Shown: positions 44,707 to 53,769 of the stretch, piece by piece | How positions within the stretch are numbered: position 1 is the stretch's first letter | How the letters are laid out: each line of letters opens with the position of its first letter | The notes under the pieces: model-generated | What the model was told of the DNA's origin: nothing | The model's input: the letters and a program-made list of their open reading frames with translations, nothing else | Databases searched by the model: none | Translations under genes and position numbers: made by a program | Origin: Bradyrhizobium commune | Lineage (GTDB): Bacteria > Pseudomonadota > Alphaproteobacteria > Rhizobiales > Xanthobacteraceae | Assembly: GCF_015624505.1 (NCBI RefSeq) | Contig: NZ_CP061379.1 | Coordinates: forward strand, 1,798,001-1,862,000 | Length of the DNA: 64,000 nt | Direction: 5' to 3'

Positions 44707-45965
44707 TTCTTCATCCCTCCCGTGACCTGCTGGCCCTGCACCAGCCTGCCGTAGACGAGAGCGAGCAGAACGGTGGCGAGCAGCAGCACCGCTCCCAGCG
44801 CCGAAGCGAGGCCCCAATTGGCGGTCTCGGTCGTGTAGAGCGCGATGAAATAGCTGATCATCTGATCGGCGGCGCCGCCGACGAGCGCCGGCGTGATGTA
44901 GTAGCCGAGCGCCAGGATGAAAACGAGCAGGCTTCCCGCGCCGATGCCGGGCAGGGTCTGGGGCAGGTAGATGCGCAGGAAGGCGGTGAGGGGTGGCGCG
45001 CCGAGCGAGGCGGCGGCACGCATGTAGGCCGGCGAGATCGCCTTCATGCTGCTGTAGAGCGGCAGGATCATGAACGGCAGGAGGACGTGGGTCATCGCCA
45101 CGCAGACGCCGAAGCGGTTGTAGATCAGGCGCAACGGCTCGTCGATGATGCCAAGCCAGTGCAGACTGTCGTTGACGACGCCCTTGCTCTGCAACAGCAC
45201 GATCCAGGCGCAGGTGCGGACCAGAAGCGACGTCCAGAACGGCAGCAGGACGAAGATCATCAGCAGGTTCGACCGTCCCGGCGGCAGCGTCGCCAGGAGG
45301 TAAGCGACCGGGAAGCCAAGGATCAGGCAGAGGGCCGTGACGCCGAGGCTGATAAGGAAGGTGCGGGCGAAGATTTCGCGATAGATGGCCTGATCCGGCG
45401 AGGCTGCGACGATCGCGCCGTCCAGGTTCCGCGTTAGGTCGAGCGCTGCCAGAAGGTAGAAGCCGGTGACGGGGCCGCCGGCGTCCTTGATCGTCGTCCA
45501 GGTCGCGCGGTCGCGCCAGGCCGGGTTGATCTTGCCCAGTGTCTCCCTGGCCGTGCCGGGCTCCGGCGCAGCCTTCAGATTGCGTGCCGTGCTGGTCAGG
45601 ATCGTACGAAAACCGTTCAGTGCGTAATTGAGCCGCTTGGCTGCGATCGCGACGGTGCCGGCGGCGCGTGCTGCCAGGATGTCGCTCGCCAGCGCTGCGT
45701 AGGCCTTTTCGTCCGGCAGGTCCTTGCCGTCCCAATCGGCGAGCGCAGCGACTGTTTGCGGCAGAGCCTGACGCACCTCCCGGTCATCGACCGCACGCCA
45801 CAGCATGCCGGCGATCGGTCCTGCGAAGGTGAAGAGCAGGAAGACGAGAAGCGGCATGACGAGTGCCAACGCCTTGATCTGCCGCGCGCGCTCCGCCTGC
45901 TTCAGGCGACGCTTGAGCGGCACGTTGGCCAACGCATCGGCGCCGGTCGGGCAGGCTGCCGTCAT
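44703..45965 (-). CDS. ABC transporter permease (PotB-like)
   Basis: A 420-residue permease, much longer than the usual 280-310. After TM1 (ALALVMPLLVFLLFTFAGPIAGML) comes an extra-cytoplasmic segment of about 140 residues (from DDREVRQALPQT to DQAIYREIF) before the remaining five transmembrane segments. The EAA loop is RAAASLGAPPLTAFLRIYLPQT. The ATG at 45965 is preferred. It is coupled to the next permease by a TTGA overlap. The large loop may contact the binding protein. Confidence 0.9.
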   Translation of the reverse strand: MTAACPTGADALANVPLKRRLKQAERARQIKALALVMPLLVFLLFTFAGPIAGMLWRAVDDREVRQALPQTVAALADWDGKDLPDEKAYAALASDILAARAAGTVAIAAKRLNYALNGFRTILTSTARNLKAAPEPGTARETLGKINPAWRDRATWTTIKDAGGPVTGFYLLAALDLTRNLDGAIVAASPDQAIYREIFARTFLISLGVTALCLILGFPVAYLLATLPPGRSNLLMIFVLLPFWTSLLVRTCAWIVLLQSKGVVNDSLHWLGIIDEPLRLIYNRFGVCVAMTHVLLPFMILPLYSSMKAISPAYMRAAASLGAPPLTAFLRIYLPQTLPGIGAGSLLVFILALGYYITPALVGGAADQMISYFIALYTTETANWGLASALGAVLLLATVLLALVYGRLVQGQQVTGGMKN

Positions 45966-46003
45966 CAGGAGAGCCTCCTTGACCGGGTATCCGAGCAAGC
46001 GCC

Positions 46004-46134
46004 TCGTCCTTCGAGACGACCGCTTCGCGGTCTCCTCAGGATGAGGCTCATCGAAAGCAGTGCCTGTGAAGCAGTCGCCGCATGCTCTGTCCTCATCCTG
46101 AGGAGCCCGCCTCCGGCGGGCGTCTCGAAGGATG
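46004..46134. repeat. Interspersed inverted repeat, TCGTCCTTCGAGACG family
   Basis: Left part TCGTCCTTCGAGACG + ACCGCTTCGCGGT hairpin + CTCCTCAGGATGAGG; right part CCTCATCCTGAGG + CCCGCCTCCGGCGGG hairpin + CGTCTCGAAGGATG. It lies between the binding-protein and permease genes. Same family at 53338 and 53770. Confidence 0.88.
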
Positions 46135-46185
46135 GCTGCAACGAAATTGCTCTCAACGCGCGCCGCACGCCGGTTCGGCCACGCG

Positions 46186-47244
46186 CTACTTCGCGGCCCA
46201 TTTGTTGAAGCGCTCGGTCAGGCGGTCGATGTTCTCGAGCCAGAAGGCGACGTTGATCTCGACCGCGTTCTTGATGTTGTCAGGCGCGGTCGGCAGGTTC
46301 TTCAGGACGGCCGGCTGGATCAGGGCGGCTGCGTCCTTGTTGGAGGTGCCGTAGGCGATGTTCTCGGACAGCTTTGACTGGTTCTCCGCCTTGCCTGCAA
46401 AATCCAGGAACTTGTAGGCCGCGTCCTTGTTCGGGCTCCCCTTCAGGATGACCCAGCTGTCGAGGGTGAAGAGCGCGCCGTCCCACACCATGCCAAAGTT
46501 CTTCTTCTCGTTCTTGTTCGCGGTGTCGATGCGGCCGTTGTAGACCGAGGTCATCGCCACCTCGCCGGAGGCGAGCAATTGCGGCGGCTGGGCGCCGGCC
46601 TTCCACCAGACGATGTCGCCCTTGATGGTGTCGAGCTTCTTGAAGGCGCGCTCGACGCCCTCGTCGGTCGCCAGCACCTTGTAGACGTCCTTCGGGGGGA
46701 CGCCGTCGGCCATGAGGGCGATCTCCAGCGTGGTCTTCGGGCCCTGACGCAAGGCGCGCTTACCCGGAATCTTCTTGGTGTCGAAGAAGTCGGCCCAGCC
46801 GTTGGGCGCCTCCTTCAGCTTGTCCTTGTCGTAGCCGAGCACGAAATCGTAGAGGATGGCGCCAACGCCGCAGGGGTTGATGGATGGCGGGATATAGGCG
46901 GCCTCGCCGCCGATTTTGGCATAGTCCAGTTTCTCGAACAGGCCTTCCTCGCAGCCGACCGCCAGTTCGTCGCTCTCGACCTGGACGACGTCCCAGGTGG
47001 CGGCGCCACCCTGCACCTTGGCGCGCAACACGCCGACGCCACCGTCCCAGGACTCGTCGTTCATCGCAACGCCGGCCGCCTTCTTGAACGGCTCGAAATA
47101 GACCTTCTTCTGGGCATCCTGATACGCGCCGCCCCACGACACGACGGTGAGGTCACGCGCCTGCGCGACCGTGGCCAGCGCAGCGCTGGCGCTGAACGCT
47201 GCGGCGAAACCCAGAGCAATCTTGCCAGTCTTGCGCTTCAGCAT
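46186..47244 (-). CDS. ABC transporter substrate-binding protein (PotD/PotF-like)
   Basis: A 352-residue periplasmic protein. It has a signal peptide (ending ATVAQA), then LTVVSWGGAYQDAQKKVYFEPFKKAAG, the family's opening. GVGAILYDFVLGYDKDKL and GWADFFDTKKIPGKRALRQGP continue the PotD pattern. Members bind polyamines, or other small cations or acids. It lies between the ATPase and the permeases of the same importer. Confidence 0.92.
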   Translation of the reverse strand: MLKRKTGKIALGFAAAFSASAALATVAQARDLTVVSWGGAYQDAQKKVYFEPFKKAAGVAMNDESWDGGVGVLRAKVQGGAATWDVVQVESDELAVGCEEGLFEKLDYAKIGGEAAYIPPSINPCGVGAILYDFVLGYDKDKLKEAPNGWADFFDTKKIPGKRALRQGPKTTLEIALMADGVPPKDVYKVLATDEGVERAFKKLDTIKGDIVWWKAGAQPPQLLASGEVAMTSVYNGRIDTANKNEKKNFGMVWDGALFTLDSWVILKGSPNKDAAYKFLDFAGKAENQSKLSENIAYGTSNKDAAALIQPAVLKNLPTAPDNIKNAVEINVAFWLENIDRLTERFNKWAAK

Positions 47245-47283
47245 GGTCTTGGTTCCTTCTTCATGTGCGTTGCGTTGGTCGGA

Positions 47284-48393
47284 TCAGACGGGATCGAGGG
47301 CCAGGCAGTCCTCGGGACGGAAGGTGATGAACACGCTTTCACCAGGTGTGAGACTGTCATGCGCCACGGGCTGAAGCTTGACCATGAACTCGGCGTTGCC
47401 GGCGACATCGAGCACGGCCAGCGCGTGGTCGCCGAGATAGATGGTGTTCTGCACCCTGGCCGGCAGCCGGTTCGGCCCGTCGCCGGAGGCGCCGTCGGGG
47501 ACGATCGCGATGCGCTCCGGCCGTACCGACAGGGAGGTCGATGCGCCTGCGCCTGAGACGTTGACCGCCCGTGCGTTCACGACGCCGCCACCAGCCAGCG
47601 CGACGCGGCAATAGTCCTTGTCGACCGTCTCGACGGTGCCGGTCAGCACATTGTTCTCGCCGATGAAGTGGGCGACGAAGCTGTTGACCGGATGCTCATA
47701 CAGTGCGTCGGGCCTGTCGATCTGCTGCACGATGCCGTCGTTGAACACGGCGATGCGGTCCGACATGGTGAGCGCTTCACTCTGGTCGTGGGTGACGTAG
47801 ACGACGGTGATGCCCATCGTCTCGTGCAGTTGCTTGATCTCAAGCTGCATCTGCTCCCGCAGGCGCTTGTCGAGGGCGCCGAGGGGCTCGTCCATCAGCA
47901 CCAGTTGCGGATTGAAGACCAGCGCGCGGGCCAGCGCCACGCGCTGCTGCTGACCGCCGGACAGCTGCCCGGGCCGCCGCTGCGCCAGCGTCTCCATCTT
48001 GATCATGCGCAACGCCGCCGCTACGCGCTCCTGCGTTTCCGCCTTGCTCGTGCTGCGAACGGAAAGCGGGAACGCGATGTTCTCCGCGATCGTCAGGTGC
48101 GGGAACAAGGCATAGTTCTGGAACACCATGCCGATGTCGCGCTTGTGCGGCGGCACGTTCTTCATCGGCCGTTCCGCGAGATAGATATCGCCCTGGGTCG
48201 GAACCTCGAAGCCAGCCAGCATCATCAGCGTGGTCGTCTTGCCCGAGCCCGACGGGCCGAGCAGGGTGACGAACTCACCCTTCCTAATGTCGAGATCGAG
48301 GTTTTTCACCACGAGATGCTCGCCATCATAGGTTTTCTGAATGCCGGAAAAGCGCACCAGTGCCGGCGCAGGCGTGACCATGCCGGCTTTCAT
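47284..48393 (-). CDS. ABC transporter ATP-binding protein (PotA-like)
   Basis: A 369-residue ATPase. Walker A GPSGSGKTT, signature LSGGQQQRVALARAL, Walker B LVLMDEPLGALD and switch VYVTHDQSEAL are intact. A C-terminal TOBE domain (LSVRPERIAIVP) follows. AGGACGAC precedes the ATG at 48393. It leads the importer operon: ATPase, binding protein, two permeases. The typical helical domain reads NYALFPHLTIAENIAFPL. Confidence 0.94.
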   Translation of the reverse strand: MKAGMVTPAPALVRFSGIQKTYDGEHLVVKNLDLDIRKGEFVTLLGPSGSGKTTTLMMLAGFEVPTQGDIYLAERPMKNVPPHKRDIGMVFQNYALFPHLTIAENIAFPLSVRSTSKAETQERVAAALRMIKMETLAQRRPGQLSGGQQQRVALARALVFNPQLVLMDEPLGALDKRLREQMQLEIKQLHETMGITVVYVTHDQSEALTMSDRIAVFNDGIVQQIDRPDALYEHPVNSFVAHFIGENNVLTGTVETVDKDYCRVALAGGGVVNARAVNVSGAGASTSLSVRPERIAIVPDGASGDGPNRLPARVQNTIYLGDHALAVLDVAGNAEFMVKLQPVAHDSLTPGESVFITFRPEDCLALDPV

Positions 48394-48521
48394 GTCGTCC
48401 TCGCGTTGTCCCCTACAGTGCCGTCCCACCTCGTCTGAGGTCGCGAAGCAGCTTAGCATCCTCCGATGGGAATGCCAGCGGCGCCAACGGGGCGCGCGCG
48501 GGTCCGATGCGCGAAGGCGCG

Positions 48522-50090
48522 CTACATCCCCGACAGCTTCGTCACATACACGTTCAGCGAGCCGCCGGCCTCCGCGACCACGCGCAGTGTCTTGGAGTCG
48601 AAGGCGATGTCGGCGAGCGTCAGGCTGTCGATCTTGGCGTCCACGCGCAAGCCGTCCTCGCTTTTCTGGAAGTCGGCGATCGCAGCCGCGATCTTGTCGC
48701 GCGCGTTCGCGGCGATCGGCTTCAGATCGAGCGTCGCCTTCTGCACCAGTGCCTGCTGCATCTGCGGCACCACCGCGCGTGCGGCGGCTCCCAACAGGCC
48801 GAACGCCGCCTCAGATTCGACCGCGAGCTGGATGTCGGCGAGCCGCAGCGTCTGCTGCGCCTGGTCGAGCATCGGCCGGCCCCAGATGTGCACGGTTGCC
48901 TCGGCGCCGAGCCCGAGCCAGCTCTTCTTCTCCTTGGCGCGCACCAGCAGCGAGATCAGGAGCCGGTCGCCCGACGGGACCACGTCGACGCTCTTCACGG
49001 TGACGTCGACCGGGCCGGAGCCGTCCTCGGGATAGGTCTTGCCCACCATTTGCGCTGCAATCAGCTTGTTGATCTCGGTGAAGGGCACATCGATCGGAAC
49101 GCCGATGTTCACGCCGGTGCCGGTCGGGGGCACGATCGAGATCTTGTCGGGGAACGGGCAATCCGGTTTGGTTTGCGTGGAGGTCACGCGCGTCTCGGCC
49201 TCGAGGCCGAGCAGCAGCGTCACGGCCTGCGCGTCGACGCGCGGCTGCGCCGCAATCGCCCGCACCGGCTTCATCTCGAGCCAGAGCGGCGGCAGCGTCG
49301 CCGAGGAGCCCGTGCCTTGCAGCGGGATCGAACGGCACGCCTTGGCCCATTGCACCTTGGCGTTCTCGCGCAGGCTGGGATCGTTACGGATGCGTTCGGC
49401 GACGACGTTGAGCTGCTCGCCGACTGTCTTGTCGATCAGCGGCTTCACCTGCGCCGGCACGTTCACCTTGGCGCCGGCGACGTTGAGGTTGGTGTCGCCG
49501 AGATTGACCTGCGCGCCGAGATTGGGCTCGAGATGCCAGGCGGCGGCGAGTTTCGGCCGCGAGGTCACGACCACATTGCCCTTGATCTCGGCGCTGGCGT
49601 TCAGGTTCTTGATGTTGACCGCGCCGATCCGTTTCGCCGCATCGCCGCCGAGCACGCTGCCGAGCGCATCACCGAGCGCGCCGGTGGCTTTCGACGACAG
49701 CGAGCCCGTGACGTTCAATTTTCCGGTGAGCGGCGTCGACAGCGTCAGCACGTCCTTGTCGCCGGTGGCCGACATCGGTCCGCGCACGGCGGACCAGCCG
49801 ATGTCGGCGTCTTGCAGGATCTGCGAGATCGGGTTCTCGGCCTTGCCGGCGAAGTTGCGCGGCGAGGCCTTCTCGGCCTGGTCCCGGATCGCCGACAGCG
49901 CGATTGCCACCGGCGCCACCACGATCGAGTTGCGCGAGACCGGCGGCAGCGGCGGCAGTTGCACAACCGGCGGCGCCGAATTGGTCGCGCGCGGCGACAG
50001 CCAGTCCATGATCTTCAAGCTGATGACGAACGACGCCGCGAGCACCGCGACGGCGATCAGGATAGTCTTCACGTTCAACGTCAGACGCAT
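48522..50090 (-). CDS. DUF4403 family membrane-anchored protein
   Basis: A 522-residue protein with one N-terminal transmembrane segment (VKTILIAVAVLAASFVISLKIM) and a large periplasmic part made of two similar beta/alpha halves, as in DUF4403. CPFPDKISIVPPTG and CRSIPLQGTGSSATLPPLWLEMKPVRA are recognisable. These folds relate to lipid-binding BPI/TULIP-like proteins by shape. Function is unknown. The ATG at 50090 is preferred over a TTG one codon earlier. Confidence 0.85.
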   Translation of the reverse strand: MRLTLNVKTILIAVAVLAASFVISLKIMDWLSPRATNSAPPVVQLPPLPPVSRNSIVVAPVAIALSAIRDQAEKASPRNFAGKAENPISQILQDADIGWSAVRGPMSATGDKDVLTLSTPLTGKLNVTGSLSSKATGALGDALGSVLGGDAAKRIGAVNIKNLNASAEIKGNVVVTSRPKLAAAWHLEPNLGAQVNLGDTNLNVAGAKVNVPAQVKPLIDKTVGEQLNVVAERIRNDPSLRENAKVQWAKACRSIPLQGTGSSATLPPLWLEMKPVRAIAAQPRVDAQAVTLLLGLEAETRVTSTQTKPDCPFPDKISIVPPTGTGVNIGVPIDVPFTEINKLIAAQMVGKTYPEDGSGPVDVTVKSVDVVPSGDRLLISLLVRAKEKKSWLGLGAEATVHIWGRPMLDQAQQTLRLADIQLAVESEAAFGLLGAAARAVVPQMQQALVQKATLDLKPIAANARDKIAAAIADFQKSEDGLRVDAKIDSLTLADIAFDSKTLRVVAEAGGSLNVYVTKLSGM

Positions 50091-50210
50091 CAATCCCCCA
50101 AGCCGCCCCGGCCGGAGTCTACAGGGCGGGCGAGGGGGGCGCTAGAGCGCACCGATGGGGTGGAATTGGGGCGAATGTGTTAACGGCCGCGGCCGTGCCG
50201 TTGACGTTTG

Positions 50211-50858
50211 TTATCGTGGCGCCGTGCGCCGGGGACGACGGACCGCTCTCACATTGCCGCGATCTCCGCCGCCGCAGAAAAGGCGATCTCCGCCATCGGA
50301 CTCCAGCCCCGAGACCATCGTCCCTGCCGGCAGGTCGAGCTGCTCCAGCACCCTGCCCGTGTCAGGATCAATCCGTCGCACGTCGCTGTCGTCGCCCTCC
50401 CAGGTGCCATGCCAGAGCTCGCCGTCGACCCAGGTCACGCCGGTGACGAAGCGGTTGCTTTCGATGGTGCGTAGAACCTTGCCGGTCGCCGGATCGATCT
50501 GATGGATCTTGCGCTCGCGGTATTGACCGACCCAGAGCGAGCCCTCGGCCCAGGCCAATCCGGAGTCGCCGCCGCCGCCAGGTGCCGGGATGCTCGTCAG
50601 CACTTTTCCGGTCGCGGCGTCGATCTTCTGGATGCGGTCTTCGGCGATCTGGAACAGGTGCCTTCCATCGAACGCCGTTCCCGCATGCGCGGCGACATCG
50701 ATCGAGCGCGCGATCTCTCCGCTCGCAGGATCCACCGCATTCAACTTGTCGCCGGATGCGAACCAGACATGGGTGCCGTCATAGCTGACGCCATGCACGG
50801 CTTTGACGCCCTCAAAGGGTCCGTACTCCCTGACAATCTCGGCGGCTGAACGCTTCAT
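50211..50858 (-). CDS. Glutamine cyclotransferase-like beta-propeller protein
   Basis: A 215-residue protein built of repeats of the type 'GxVWFASGDKLNAVDPASGEIARSID' (five to six blades: SGDKLNAVDPASG, AEDRIQKIDAATG, YRERKIHQIDPATG, DSDVRRIDPDTG). The spacing resembles the glutamine cyclotransferase and YncE/NHL propellers. It has no signal peptide. A true glutaminyl cyclase is not implied. The C-terminus is basic (RAVRRPRRTAPR). Confidence 0.75.
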   Translation of the reverse strand: MKRSAAEIVREYGPFEGVKAVHGVSYDGTHVWFASGDKLNAVDPASGEIARSIDVAAHAGTAFDGRHLFQIAEDRIQKIDAATGKVLTSIPAPGGGGDSGLAWAEGSLWVGQYRERKIHQIDPATGKVLRTIESNRFVTGVTWVDGELWHGTWEGDDSDVRRIDPDTGRVLEQLDLPAGTMVSGLESDGGDRLFCGGGDRGNVRAVRRPRRTAPR

Positions 50859-50885
50859 GTGGTGATCCCTCTGACCTGGCTCATC

Positions 50886-52106
50886 TTACGTCTTCAGGAT
50901 CGGCCCGGGGAGTAACAAGCCTGTCGGGAAACCGGGGACGGGCGGCGTCATCCAGCGGCGTGCGCGCCCCTGCCCGAAGGACTGCACCTTGTTCGATCGC
51001 GCGAGCTCTTCAAGGGATCGCTGCACTGTGCGCGCGCTCGTTCCCAGCGCCAGCGCGAGCGCCGAGCTCGACCAGGGCTCGCCATCGGAGAGGAGGGCGA
51101 GCACGTCGGCGTGCTTTTCTTCGACGGGCCGCGCCAGCACGAGGACGTCGCGCGTCTTCCGCGGCGCCAGCACAAAACCCTGCTTCGTCGCGCTGATGTC
51201 GGCCAATGGCTTGAGCTGGGTGCGAAGCCGTCCGATCTCGACGCGCAACCGCGCGCGGTGCGACTCATCGGCGTTCTTCGCTTGAAATGGGCCCGCAATC
51301 AGCGCCTCTCGCGAGACATCCGCAGGCCACGCCTGCGCCAGGATGCGGGCGAGCGCGAACAGCACCGGGCGCGTTCCGAGCGACACGACCACGTCCTGCT
51401 TGCGCACGGAATGATGGAACGTGTCCACGACAAGCGCCGCCGAGGTCGCCAGCTTTTCGACCTCCCCGAGCAGCAACGGGTGCTCGCTGCCGCGCGCGAT
51501 CAGGCGCGCTGTCGGCGTGTCGAGGACGAGGTTTGCGCTGTCGACCTCTGCCGAGAGTGCCGGGATTTTTGCCTGCCGCGCGGCGCGAGCCGCGCGGTCG
51601 AGCGCGGCGCGCGCGTCTTTCGTCCTGAGCCGCCTGATTGCGATGCCGGCGATTACGAGCTCGCGGACGACCTGCGATGCAGGCAGGAGCGGGGAGGTGC
51701 CGATCTCGGCCAGCGTGCGCTCCGCCTCATCGGCGCGTCCAAGCAGGAGAAGGCGGCGGGCCTCGATATGGCCGGCATGGGCGGCGTTGGCGAGATCACC
51801 GTGCTTTTCGAGCGTTGCGCGTGCGGCTGCGAGCGTTTTCACCGGCCAGCTCAGGTCACGCGACACGAGCGCGATCTCGGCTTCGGCCACCACGCACCTT
51901 GCGCGCGCGACTGCTTCTCGCGGGCCGAAGGCGCGCGCAGCGTTCCGCAGCAGTACCTTGGCCTTTGCGAGATCGCCAAGCTGCGCCATCGCGATGCCGC
52001 GCAGCGCGAGCGAGGGGGCATCGTTGCGCAGCGCCACCCGGTTCAGCGCGCCGAGCGGATCGCCGGCCTCGAGTGCGCGCGCCGCGGCCGTGATCAGCGA
52101 CTCCAT
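50886..52106 (-). CDS. Regulator with TPR-like N-terminus and winged-helix C-terminus
   Basis: A 406-residue protein. The first 200 residues are Ala/Leu-rich helical repeats (ALRGIAMAQLGDLAKAKVLLRNAARAFG). The middle (SLGTRPVLFALARILAQAWPADVSREALI) resembles a domain seen in helix-turn-helix regulators without a receiver. The end SSSALALALGTSARTVQRSLEELARSNKVQSFGQGRARRW is a winged helix. It diverges from the DUF899 gene at 52251 with a 144-base gap and probably controls that promoter. Signal unknown. Confidence 0.78.
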   Translation of the reverse strand: MESLITAAARALEAGDPLGALNRVALRNDAPSLALRGIAMAQLGDLAKAKVLLRNAARAFGPREAVARARCVVAEAEIALVSRDLSWPVKTLAAARATLEKHGDLANAAHAGHIEARRLLLLGRADEAERTLAEIGTSPLLPASQVVRELVIAGIAIRRLRTKDARAALDRAARAARQAKIPALSAEVDSANLVLDTPTARLIARGSEHPLLLGEVEKLATSAALVVDTFHHSVRKQDVVVSLGTRPVLFALARILAQAWPADVSREALIAGPFQAKNADESHRARLRVEIGRLRTQLKPLADISATKQGFVLAPRKTRDVLVLARPVEEKHADVLALLSDGEPWSSSALALALGTSARTVQRSLEELARSNKVQSFGQGRARRWMTPPVPGFPTGLLLPGPILKT

Positions 52107-52250
52107 GCAAATCCCGCCACACTTGTTACTCCCACCGCGCGACGATCCGATGCGAGAACAGGCTCACGACCGACGATGTGCGGCGAGACGCGCTTCGGTC
52201 TGCGCCGATCAGGCGCAGGACGATCGCCCAAGCAAAGGGTTTGGAGAGCC

Positions 52251-53033
52251 ATGACGACAGCCACTCAATCAGCCAACAACGGACAGCCCGCCATGCAAAC
52301 ACCGCCAGTGGTGTCGCCGCAAGACTGGGAGGCAGCCCGGCAGCAACTGCTCGTGAAGGAAAAGGCGCATACCCGTGCCCGCGACGCACTCGCTGCCGAA
52401 CGCCGGCGCATGCCGTGGATGGAGGTGGACAAAACCTACGCATTCGAGGTGCCCTCGGGCAAGGCCAGTCTGCTCGACCTGTTCCAGGGTCGAAAGCAGC
52501 TCATCCTCTACCGGGCCTTCTTCGAGCCGGGCGTGTTCGGCTGGCCGGATCACGCCTGCCGCGGCTGCTCCATGGTGGCCGACCAGGTCGCCCATGTCTC
52601 CCATTTGAACGCCCGCGACACCACGCTGGTGTTCGCCTCGCGTGCGCCGCAGGCCGATATCGCGCGGCTGAAGCAGCGGATGGGCTGGGAGATCCCGTGG
52701 GTCACCATCACCGACAGTTTTGACGCCGATTTCGGCGTCGGCGAGTGGCACGGCACCAACGTGTTCTACCGCGACGGGATGCGCATCTTCCGCACCTATC
52801 TGATCAAGAGCCGCGGCGACGAGCAGATGGGCGGCACCTGGAACTACCTCGACATCACCCCGCTTGGTCGCCAGGAGCCCTGGGAGGATTCGCCGGCAGG
52901 CTATCCGCAGAGCCCGACCTACAAATGGTGGAACTGGAACGACAGCTACGCGGAAGGTGCTGCGCCCGACAAGAAATGGGTCGAGGTGTCGGACGCCGGC
53001 GAGAAGGCGCTGCGCGAGAAGGGCGCGCAGTGA
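52251..53033 (+). CDS. DUF899 family thioredoxin-like protein
   Basis: A 260-residue soluble protein of the DUF899 group. WEAARQQLLVKEKAHTRARDALAAERRRMPW is the family's opening, and LILYRAFFEPGVFGWPDHACRGCSMVADQVAHVSHLNARDTTLVFASRA is the thioredoxin-like core with a CxxC pair (CRGC). GGAGAG precedes the ATG at 52251. Its function is unknown. The following small membrane protein is translationally coupled in GTGA. Confidence 0.9.
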   Translation: MTTATQSANNGQPAMQTPPVVSPQDWEAARQQLLVKEKAHTRARDALAAERRRMPWMEVDKTYAFEVPSGKASLLDLFQGRKQLILYRAFFEPGVFGWPDHACRGCSMVADQVAHVSHLNARDTTLVFASRAPQADIARLKQRMGWEIPWVTITDSFDADFGVGEWHGTNVFYRDGMRIFRTYLIKSRGDEQMGGTWNYLDITPLGRQEPWEDSPAGYPQSPTYKWWNWNDSYAEGAAPDKKWVEVSDAGEKALREKGAQ

Positions 53034-53332
53034 CCGAGGTCTGTTCAGTCAGCGCGGCCGCCGATGGCGGCCGCGCTGGCAGGGAAGCGGCATCGCGCCT
53101 CGCCAGATGGCTCGGTCTTGCGGCCACGCCGACCTTCGCGATCATGGCCGCGCTGACGGCCGTTCTCGGCGATGGTCCGGCCGACATGCTCTGTGCCGCC
53201 GGGCACGGGTCGCTGCTCGGCGGGATGGTGCCGATGTATCTGCTGATGAGCGCGTTTCATGCTTCGGCGTGGCTGAGGTTAGTGTCGAGGTGGCGGCGAG
53301 AGGGCTCCAGTAAGAGGCTTCCGCCTGTGTGA
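53030..53332 (+). CDS. Small membrane protein coupled to the DUF899 gene
   Basis: A 100-residue protein with two hydrophobic segments (PTFAIMAALTAVLGDGPADM and GGMVPMYLLMSAFHASAWLRLV). Its GTG start overlaps the DUF899 stop in GTGA, so the two proteins are made together. Residues LCAAGHGSLLGGMVPMYLLMSAFH hold the best-conserved-looking part. A role as a membrane partner of the DUF899 protein is inferred only from coupling. Confidence 0.75.
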   Translation: MTEVCSVSAAADGGRAGREAASRLARWLGLAATPTFAIMAALTAVLGDGPADMLCAAGHGSLLGGMVPMYLLMSAFHASAWLRLVSRWRREGSSKRLPPV

Positions 53333-53337
53333 ACGCC

Positions 53338-53469
53338 TCGTCCTTCGAGACGACCGCTTCGCGGTCTCCTCAGGATGAGGCTAATCGGCATCGGCGCCCC
53401 AGCGAAAGCGCGCCGCGCACTCAGCCCTCATCCTGAGGGCCCGCCGAAGGCGGGCGTCTCGAAGGATGA
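53338..53469. repeat. Interspersed inverted repeat, TCGTCCTTCGAGACG family, copy A
   Basis: Same layout as at 46004-46134. With the preceding GTGAACGCC, its first 30 bases (53329-53358) are identical to 53761-53790. The GIY-YIG gene ends inside its right arm. Confidence 0.9.
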
Positions 53470-53759
53470 TGCGATCCGCGCTGCGCCAGTTCATGCAGTT
53501 CGGAAAAATCACTGCGCATGAAGGCTTCCTTCTTGGCGCGGCTCCATTTCTTGAGTTTTCGTTCGCACTCAATCGCGTCGGTGATGTTATTGAACCATTG
53601 TGAGAAGATCAGCGTCACGGGTCTGCGCGACTTTGTATAGCCGCCGAATGTGCCGGCGTTGTGCTGCGCTACTCTGATCTTGAGCTCTGTCCGTGTCGTA
53701 CCGATGTAGTAGCTGCCATCAGCACATTTGAGAATGTAGATCCACGCGCCTTCGGTCAT
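53421..53759 (-). CDS. GIY-YIG nuclease domain protein bracketed by repeats
   Basis: A 112-residue single-domain GIY-YIG protein. WIYILKCADGSYYIGTTRTELKIRVAQHNAG gives the GIY-YIG core with the Arg of the active site. GGYTKSRRPVTLIFSQWFNNITDAIECERKLKKWSRAKKEAFM carries the catalytic Glu (AIECERKLK). The last 16 or so residues (HHPSRRPPSAGPQDEG) are encoded by a palindromic repeat. Such YhbQ-like proteins are predicted nucleases of unknown role. Near-identical direct repeats flank the gene. Confidence 0.88.
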   Translation of the reverse strand: MTEGAWIYILKCADGSYYIGTTRTELKIRVAQHNAGTFGGYTKSRRPVTLIFSQWFNNITDAIECERKLKKWSRAKKEAFMRSDFSELHELAQRGSHHPSRRPPSAGPQDEG

Positions 53760-53769
53760 CGTGAACGCC

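Noticed and set aside
43876..45735. A 619-codon minus-strand frame suggesting a fused permease
   Set aside because: The first part reads the PotB-like gene out of frame. The true second permease begins at the TTG at 44706 with GGAGG upstream.
51111..53033. A 640-codon frame suggesting a large DUF899 protein
   Set aside because: Residues before 52251 are antisense of the HTH regulator and Arg-rich. The DUF899 domain starts at the ATG at 52251.
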